A stretch of DNA of 64,000 nucleotides from Hyphomicrobiales bacterium. Its GTDB lineage: Bacteria > Pseudomonadota > Alphaproteobacteria > Rhizobiales > JACESI01. Below, piece after piece: positions 56,005 through 64,000 of this stretch (its first letter is position 1; every line of letters starts with the position of its first letter). Both the position numbers and the translations under genes were made by a program. The notes under the pieces were generated by a model. The model worked only from the letters and a program-made list of their open reading frames with translations, was not told where the DNA came from and ran no database searches. The stretch lies in NCBI GenBank assembly GCA_013911885.1, contig JACESI010000010.1:1-64000 (forward strand). The letters run 5' to 3'.

Positions 56005-59000
56005 TCATGCTTGGTCGAACTTGATGCTGTCCTTGATGATTCCTTGCACCTTGGTCAGAGAGAAGTGCTCATCCACGTAGCTCATGCAACTCTGGCTGAG
56101 CTGCTCCCAACGGATTGGGTCAATATGCAGACGGATTATTTCTTCAGCGAATTGCTGCGTCGTGTTGGCGAGCACCACGGCGTCATACAGCCCCCTGGAC
56201 GGCATACCTTCGAAGGCGATGTCGTTACCGATACAGGGGACCCCCAAATTCATGCTAGTGCCCACCTTGCCCTTCGTACCCGCCCCGTAGGGCAGAGGCG
56301 CCACGGTCATCAGCATCTCACCTAATGTTTTCTCTATGTCTTCCACATAGCCAATGATGTCAATGTCGGATGCCGCATAGCTGTGGAAATGATCGGGCAT
56401 ATTGCTCCCGATGATCTTCAGTCGAGCGCCGATATTGGCTGCTCGAACGATCGGCCAAATTTCCCTGATCAAGAATTCAGCAGCACCGACGTTAGGTGTA
56501 TGCCGGTAGCCGCCTATGAATGCTGCACCGACGCGCCCCTGATAGCCGCACGCCCGATGGGACTTGTCTCTGATCATCGGAATGACGACAACCTTTTTGC
56601 TCGGCGCGTCTTTGGCAAGCAGTTGTTGTTCGAACTCACTGACCACATAGGTCATGTCCGCAGCTGCCACCATCGAAAGTTCGAGCTTCTTGAGTTCGCC
56701 GGCCAGCGCCTTCAGCTCGGCGTCGTTCTTGACTAAGGCTTCGCGCTCCGCACGCAGGTAGTGGAGGTCGGCGGGGTGGAAGATCACCCGGGCGTTGGGT
56801 GCGAGGCGCCGCACCGTGGCGATATTTCGCTCGGCGGTGCCGACCCGGAATATGACGGCGGTGTCGATGAGCTCGCCCCATTCCTCCAGATAATCGCCGA
56901 CACTGCGGTAGTAGGGGCCGTAGATCGCCTCGATCCCCTTCGACTGGATGTTCGGCGTGTATTTGGGGATGTTGGCGAAGTTGGTCTCGGGCACGAAGTG
57001 AACGCGATAGCCGAGCTTCTGGAAGATGCTGATGATATGCATCACCTCGACCGAGCCGGCATCCTTGTCAGTTTCCGGTGTGATGTGGTCGATGAACAGC
57101 AAGTGGCGCTGCGACATGCGGTCGGCGGCGCGCAGCGGTGTCTGGCCGCTGGGATAATGCCGCGAATGCAGCGTCTCTCGCCACTTGGCCTCGAATTTGT
57201 CCTTGTTGGCACGCTGATAAGCCTTGATGCCGACACTCTCGTCGGTGCCGTGGCTGATGCCCTCGAAATGGATCACCACCGAATGCGGCTGGTAGACCAC
57301 CCTCAGCCCCCGGTCCCGCACAGCCATGCATAGGTCGGCATCTTCAGCATAGGCCGGGATGTAACGCTCGTCGAGCCTGCCAACGGCGTTGAACAGCTCC
57401 TTGCTGATCATCAGCGAAGCGCCGGATACGTAGTCGACATCGCGTACGTAATTGTAGCGCGGATGGTTGGGATCCTGCAGCCTGCCCCAGTTCCAGCCCG
57501 TGGCGTCGTTCCAGATGATGCCGCCCGCTTCCTGCAGTCGGCCGTCCGGATAGACAAGCTTTGATCCGGCAATACCGACGTCTTCATGGTTGGTGAATGT
57601 TGCATAGAGCGTGTCGAGCCAGCCTGGCAGCACCTTGGTGTCGTTGTTGAGCAGCACAAGGTAGCGACCGAGCGACAGATCTGCCGCCTTATTGCAGTTG
57701 CGCAGGAAGCCGAGATTGGTCTCGTTGCAGATATAACGCAGGCCCGGAATGGTCGACAATACCTGGGCAGTCTCGTCAGTCGAGCAATCGTCCATGACAA
57801 TAACCTCGTAGCTTAGCGATGTACTTTGCTGCATCAGGCTACTAAGGCATTCAAGAGTATAATTGAGATTGTTGTAAACCGGAATAATGATTGATAATTC
57901 TGGTTTGATGTGTTCAGTAAAGCGGAGATTCGGATGTATTTTCTTAATCAATACGCTGGACGATGCTGGCGCAGCTACACGCCTAAATTCGGCGCTTTGG
58001 TGGGAAAAAACTTTAACAAAATCCATCCGTTTGCGTACGGCTCCCGGGCCCTCCTTCAACAAGATACGTGTCGCTTTTGCCAAAGTCGGGAGTACTCCGC
58101 CCCCCAACCGGAAAACATTGGGCGATATACTGATTGCTTTTATCGAGCTACGCGGGCCTGCTCTTCCAGCTCTGATCGGTGGACTGAGTTTCCGGGATTT
58201 TGAATTTCGATAGGCATTGTGGGTCTCATAAAGCTCCGGCGCAGCCCTATCCAGCTGTTGGCGGATCTGGCTGATCTCCTGCTCGGATGATGGCAATTTG
58301 GATTCGAATTCCCGAAGTCTGGCTGCCGCCGTTTCTCGTGCCACTTGTTGCTCATGGGCGCGTGCTGTTTCAGCGGCCAGCGCGGTACTCCTTTCGTCCA
58401 ACATGTCCGACCTCGGCGCCTGATCTTTCGCCATAGCCATTGCATCGGAGGTATCGGTGTTGCTTTCCAGTGCTGAACTGCCGTGGGTCTCTGTCCAAAC
58501 CCCTTTGCGGCCTTCTTTCTCGCCATAGCGGAGGAAGTGCATCAGAGGGTTGAGTCCGGCTTCAAGCACATCCCTGTAATTCAGAAGGTAGCTCCCGGAA
58601 TCGAAATATTCTGAAGCCCAGCGCCCCTCGTAAGCGCCGTAGCGAAGATAGTGCAGAGCCGGATCGACCTTGCTTTCCTTAACGTCGGGATATTGCTCAA
58701 GATACCAGCTCTCATCGAACAGACCCGAGGCGCGGATAAGGGCCAGATCTGCTTTTTGTTGACGTTTTCGGACGAATTCGAGCGGCGCGCGTAAGGGGGA
58801 TGTCAATTTCCAGGTCAGGCTTTTGCGCAGTTTTGAAAGCTCCCTTTCGCGTGCGCTGACCACCAGTTCCTTGACCGAAAGTTGTTCACCGAGGCTCGTC
58901 GTGGCTTGTTTGGCAAGGTTCGCCTCCGTCATGGCTGCGGCATAGGCGTCGCCTTTCTCGGTCGCCAGACGTTTCGACGTTTCAACTTCCGCCTCAAGGT

Positions 59001-60585
59001 TGGCGATGACCGCGTCATAGGTCTCTTGCTTTTCCGCGGCAAGGCGATTGAGCGTTTCAACTTCCGTCATGGCTGCGGCATAGGCGTCGCCTTTCTCGGT
59101 CGCCAGACGTTTCGACGTTTCAACTTCCGCCTTAAGCTCGGCGATGACCGCGTCATAGGTCTCTTGCTTTTCCGCGGCAAGGCGAGCCGCCGTTTCAACT
59201 TCAGCCGCAAGATCGGCGATCTCTGCTTCCTTCAAGGCGACCGCCTCGGAAAGGCGGCTTGCTGCCTGGTTCGCTTGTTCTGCCTTGGCGTCTGCGCGTG
59301 TCAATCGGTCTTCGGCTTCCGCAAGTTGTCGTTCGAGTGCGAATCTCAGGGCACGGTCCGCATCTGCTTCTGCCAGCGCATCGATGGTCTGGCGGATGAG
59401 GCCTGGCGCATCACGGTTGTCGCCTTCCTTTAGTCCGAGTGCTGCGCGGATCTGGGCCAATTCGGCGCTCAGGCGGTCGCGGTCCGTCATGCCGGCTTCA
59501 AGCGCATCTTGCGTTTCAAGCAGCGCTCGTTCGAGGCGGGCGGATTTTTCATTACTCTCGACCGTGGCGGAAGAAAGCTTTTCGATGGTCTCGGAAAACT
59601 CGGAAAGTTTGTTGTTCGTTTCGCTCAGGTTCCGTTTCGCGCTCTGTTCGGTTTCAGACAATTGCACGAGGATCGGCAGCGTCCGCATCAGGCTTTCCTG
59701 AATGGCGTCCAGATCCGCCAGGGCATCAGCGTCGTTCGGATCAGCTTCGAGAATCTTATAGGCAAGATAGGTTTCGCTGATGAAGCCGCGCAGTTCCGGT
59801 TGCATGGTCACATCTTCGAGCCTGCTCGCATGATGTCGGAACTGGGGCGACAGATACTCGTCGATGAGCGGGCCGACATTCGCCATGTTTTTCCCGAAAG
59901 GATTGCCGACATGTCTTTCGAGATTATCAAAAGCCCTGCGCCAGTCGCTCAGGAGCGTTTCGTAGGAGAGGAAAGCGCGCTTTCTGCCGCGTGTCGCACG
60001 TTCGGCGTCGAGGACGTGGCGAAGCCAGAGCATGCCTGCGTCGAGACTCGAATAGGATGCTGGCCAGATCCCTTTGCGTGCGGCGAGCGAGGCCATCACG
60101 TCGAGCGGGTTGCGCACGGTCAGGATTGGAATGACATCGATATCGCCGTCTTCGAGCGCGTCGATGACCAGAGAAGCAAACCGGCAAATCCGGGGTTCTT
60201 TGAGAACGATCAGAGGGGCGCTGCCGAACTCATCCCTGACGAGCGCGCGGAACTCTCTCCCGATCGCCCCGGTCTGGCCAGGGGGCAGTCTTGTGAAATC
60301 CGGACCGCGCCAGTCGTGCCAGTTTGAACCGATGCTTTCGAGCAGGCGATCATTGTAGGCGATGATCGCATTGGATTCCCAGTGACCGCTCTCATTGCCT
60401 TCGCCCGCGCCGAGGAGATGCTTCGGAATGCCCGCCCCTGCCAGATTAAGGACGCGCGTGAGCGCGCTTGTTCCGGAGCGGTGCATGCCGAGAACGAGAA
60501 GGCATGTCTGCTCCGTCTTTTTTACTGTCGCGCCGGAGCCGCCGGAACCTTTGTCTTGCGCGGATTTCTTCGAAGTTCTTTTCAT
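56005..60585 (-). CDS. Giant sulfotransferase / coiled-coil / GT2 / GT4-like protein
   Basis: A 1526-aa protein starting MKRTSKKSAQDKGSGG at ATG 60585 (longer in-frame starts to 61116 are of non-coding character). Residues about 25-280: sulfotransferase-like domain with CLLVLGMHRSGTSALTRVL (phosphosulfate loop), HWESNAIIAYNDRLLESIG and VRNPLDVMASLAARK. Residues about 300-590: long coiled coil including a 46-residue tandem repeat. Residues about 615-710: two copies of the short module WYLEQYPDVKES...GAYEGR and YRDVLEAGLNP...GEKEGR. Residues about 890-1155: GT2 domain (LSIIIPVYNNLNYTLECL, LLNNDTKVLPGWLD). Residues about 1157-1526: GT4-like glycosyltransferase domain (YGAGTKGKVGTSMNLGVPCI). A polymerising or decorating enzyme for the exported polysaccharide is inferred; the sulfotransferase activity is untested. 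Confidence 0.85.
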   Translation of the reverse strand: MKRTSKKSAQDKGSGGSGATVKKTEQTCLLVLGMHRSGTSALTRVLNLAGAGIPKHLLGAGEGNESGHWESNAIIAYNDRLLESIGSNWHDWRGPDFTRLPPGQTGAIGREFRALVRDEFGSAPLIVLKEPRICRFASLVIDALEDGDIDVIPILTVRNPLDVMASLAARKGIWPASYSSLDAGMLWLRHVLDAERATRGRKRAFLSYETLLSDWRRAFDNLERHVGNPFGKNMANVGPLIDEYLSPQFRHHASRLEDVTMQPELRGFISETYLAYKILEADPNDADALADLDAIQESLMRTLPILVQLSETEQSAKRNLSETNNKLSEFSETIEKLSSATVESNEKSARLERALLETQDALEAGMTDRDRLSAELAQIRAALGLKEGDNRDAPGLIRQTIDALAEADADRALRFALERQLAEAEDRLTRADAKAEQANQAASRLSEAVALKEAEIADLAAEVETAARLAAEKQETYDAVIAELKAEVETSKRLATEKGDAYAAAMTEVETLNRLAAEKQETYDAVIANLEAEVETSKRLATEKGDAYAAAMTEANLAKQATTSLGEQLSVKELVVSARERELSKLRKSLTWKLTSPLRAPLEFVRKRQQKADLALIRASGLFDESWYLEQYPDVKESKVDPALHYLRYGAYEGRWASEYFDSGSYLLNYRDVLEAGLNPLMHFLRYGEKEGRKGVWTETHGSSALESNTDTSDAMAMAKDQAPRSDMLDERSTALAAETARAHEQQVARETAAARLREFESKLPSSEQEISQIRQQLDRAAPELYETHNAYRNSKSRKLSPPIRAGRAGPRSSIKAISISPNVFRLGGGVLPTLAKATRILLKEGPGAVRKRMDFVKVFSHQSAEFRRVAAPASSSVLIKKIHPNLRFTEHIKPELSIIIPVYNNLNYTLECLSSLMQQSTSLSYEVIVMDDCSTDETAQVLSTIPGLRYICNETNLGFLRNCNKAADLSLGRYLVLLNNDTKVLPGWLDTLYATFTNHEDVGIAGSKLVYPDGRLQEAGGIIWNDATGWNWGRLQDPNHPRYNYVRDVDYVSGASLMISKELFNAVGRLDERYIPAYAEDADLCMAVRDRGLRVVYQPHSVVIHFEGISHGTDESVGIKAYQRANKDKFEAKWRETLHSRHYPSGQTPLRAADRMSQRHLLFIDHITPETDKDAGSVEVMHIISIFQKLGYRVHFVPETNFANIPKYTPNIQSKGIEAIYGPYYRSVGDYLEEWGELIDTAVIFRVGTAERNIATVRRLAPNARVIFHPADLHYLRAEREALVKNDAELKALAGELKKLELSMVAAADMTYVVSEFEQQLLAKDAPSKKVVVIPMIRDKSHRACGYQGRVGAAFIGGYRHTPNVGAAEFLIREIWPIVRAANIGARLKIIGSNMPDHFHSYAASDIDIIGYVEDIEKTLGEMLMTVAPLPYGAGTKGKVGTSMNLGVPCIGNDIAFEGMPSRGLYDAVVLANTTQQFAEEIIRLHIDPIRWEQLSQSCMSYVDEHFSLTKVQGIIKDSIKFDQA
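58927..59184. repeat. 138-bp tandem repeat in the coiled coil
   Basis: The 120-bp unit at 58927-59046 recurs at 59065-59184 with an exact period of 138 bp and only a few base changes. Each period encodes a 46-residue segment of the type RLAAEKQETYDAVIAE followed by VETSKRLATEKGDAY. Recent intragenic duplication lengthened the coiled coil. Confidence 0.9.
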
Positions 60586-61045
60586 TTTGTTCCGATTGCG
60601 TGTTTTTCTGCGGTAGGTTTGATTATTTCCCGCTGATTGCGCTGAAACAAACCTGAAACGGGCTGGGGGATAGATGCAGGGAGGGTGAGGGTGCGCCAGA
60701 TAGGTTTTACTCTCGAATATCCTGATGAAGTCATTCGCTGTAGCTTCCCTTTCACTAAATTTTGCGCAATTTTGCGGCCTTCCACCGCCCTTTGCTATCC
60801 CATCTGGCGCGTGGCAGGTCAAGCCAAGGCTTTCGCGGAATCGTATGTGCGCTCCTGCCCGCGCCTCGCATTGGTGCGTGACTATTGCCGCCATCGGCTG
60901 ATCGTTTTTCATTATGGCGAAGAGCGGCTCATGATTGGTGGCGGCCCAATCGTCCGCGCATACTGCCATTAGGCAATCGATGCCGGAGATGAAGTCAGTT
61001 TTGGTAAATGGTGTTCTTTTCGGAATCGCCCGGCCAAAAGCAAAA
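60586..61045. other. Intergenic stretch upstream of the giant gene
   Basis: No gene is recognised. Long frames extending back from the giant gene on the minus strand and a 95-codon plus-strand frame at 60685 lack ribosome-binding sites and familiar motifs. A minus-strand promoter for the giant gene should lie here, perhaps in the AT-rich part near 60740-60770, but I cannot name boxes. Confidence 0.4.
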
Positions 61046-61074
61046 GAGGCGCCCCGTCCTTGCCGGGGCGCCTC
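61046..61074 (-). terminator. Intrinsic terminator of katG
   Basis: A perfect 11-bp GC-rich stem (GAGGCGCCCCG / CGGGGCGCCTC, 7-nt loop) lies 62 bases after the katG stop. On the minus strand it is followed by TTTTGCTTTTGG. The plus strand also has CCCTTTTCTT after the stem, so it might stop transcription from both sides. Confidence 0.8.
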
Positions 61075-61135
61075 CCTTTTCTTCCGATGCGTGGTCTCAC
61101 CCCCGCTTTGGCTCAATCAGGCCGTTCAGGCCCGA

Positions 61136-63567
<2,432 letters not shown>

Positions 63568-64000
63568 ATGAAAAATCTTACGCTCAAACAGTTCCGGTAT
63601 TTCGAGGCGCTGGCCTCGCATGGTCATTTCCGGCTGGCGGCGGATTCCTGCTCTATCTCGCAACCGGCTTTGTCGATGCAGATCAAGGAACTCGAGGAAA
63701 CGCTCGGCACCATGCTGTTTGAGCGCGGAGCGCGGCGATTGCGGCTGACAAATTTCGGCGAGGAATTTGCCCTGCGCGTGCGCGACATTCTGCTCTCGGT
63801 TGATGAACTGGGCGATCTCGCGGCCAGTATGCAGGACCGTCTCGAGGGGCGCCTGCGGATCGGGGTCATTCCGACAATTGCACCTTATCTTCTGCCGTCC
63901 ATCATCCAGCAGCTGACGGAACAGCATGCCGGACTCGACATTCATGTCCGCGAGACGGTGACACCGAAGCTGATTCAGGAACTTGCAGAAGGCAGGCTTG
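63568..64000 (+). CDS. oxyR: LysR-family regulator, OxyR-like (3' truncated by window)
   Basis: The first 144 codons of a LysR-type regulator, starting MKNLTLKQFRYFEALASHGH. The helix-turn-helix reads FRLAADSCSISQPALSMQIKELEETLGTMLFERG. The effector domain begins RLEGRLRIGVIPTIAPYLLPSIIQQL, as in OxyR proteins. The redox cysteines lie beyond the window edge, so peroxide sensing cannot be verified. Position divergent from katG strongly supports OxyR. Confidence 0.85.
   Translation, partial: MKNLTLKQFRYFEALASHGHFRLAADSCSISQPALSMQIKELEETLGTMLFERGARRLRLTNFGEEFALRVRDILLSVDELGDLAASMQDRLEGRLRIGVIPTIAPYLLPSIIQQLTEQHAGLDIHVRETVTPKLIQELAEGRL

Noticed and set aside
58927..59184. Possible CRISPR or minisatellite array
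   Set aside because: Only two long copies in frame within a coiled-coil gene; it is an intragenic duplication, not an array with spacers.

Overview
The window is from an alphaproteobacterium. The clearest evidence is a circularly permuted, two-piece tmRNA gene whose tag reads ANDNNAEGFAVAA, followed by an alphaproteobacterial-type SspB, a DUF4169 gene and an RHH_4 gene. The 3' end of a geranylgeranyl reductase (ChlP/BchP type) at the left edge hints at a phototrophic or formerly phototrophic lineage. This is inference, because no other photosynthesis gene is visible. Within-Alphaproteobacteria placement is not attempted.

Left region (1-12 kb) is mostly housekeeping: chlP 3' end, a glutathione S-transferase, a broken lysE remnant, tRNA-Thr(GGT), a 59-aa basic gene, murA, ssrA (tmRNA), sspB, two small conserved genes, a very large AsmA-type protein, an ICMT-like membrane methyltransferase, and a cupin gene divergent from a TetR-family regulator. 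A CTATC-N4-GATAGAT inverted repeat lies between the cupin and tetR genes and again upstream of the distant GST gene, suggesting a small regulon.

Middle region (12-33 kb): a tightly coupled minus-strand glycogen/alpha-glucan operon, glgP-glgB-glgC-glgA-pgm-glgX-alpha-glucosidase, with four ATGA stop/start overlaps. Divergent from it is a plus-strand operon of a 1114-aa transglutaminase/DUF2126 protein, a circularly permuted ATP-grasp/alpha-E fusion, and a second transglutaminase. This is a conserved but poorly understood gene set, thought from family knowledge to make or modify peptides. A zinc-ribbon metallopeptidase converges on it.

Right region (33-61 kb) is a large surface-polysaccharide locus. 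It holds an ABC exporter of the KpsE/KpsM/KpsT type, mannose-1-phosphate guanylyltransferase, several glycosyltransferases (one fused to a methyltransferase), a DUF2793 phage-like structural protein, the dTDP-L-rhamnose set rfbACBD, and the GDP-D-glycero-alpha-D-manno-heptose set (hddA, gmhA and an hddC-gmhB fusion). It also has two sulfotransferases, two methyltransferases and a 1526-aa protein joining a sulfotransferase-like domain, a long coiled coil, a GT2 domain and a GT4-like domain. Between rfbA and the heptose/sulfotransferase block are a decapitated ABC ATPase, a truncated tyrosine recombinase and orphan fragments, so this part looks assembled by insertion and deletion. A rhamnose-, mannose- and heptose-containing, perhaps sulfated capsule is the best inference.

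The right edge carries katG, ending in a strong hairpin terminator, and a divergent oxyR-like gene cut by the window end. The most original candidates are the multi-domain sulfotransferase-glycosyltransferase and its heptose/sulfotransferase neighbourhood. The transglutaminase/ATP-grasp operon and the shared CTATC/GATAGAT operator come next.
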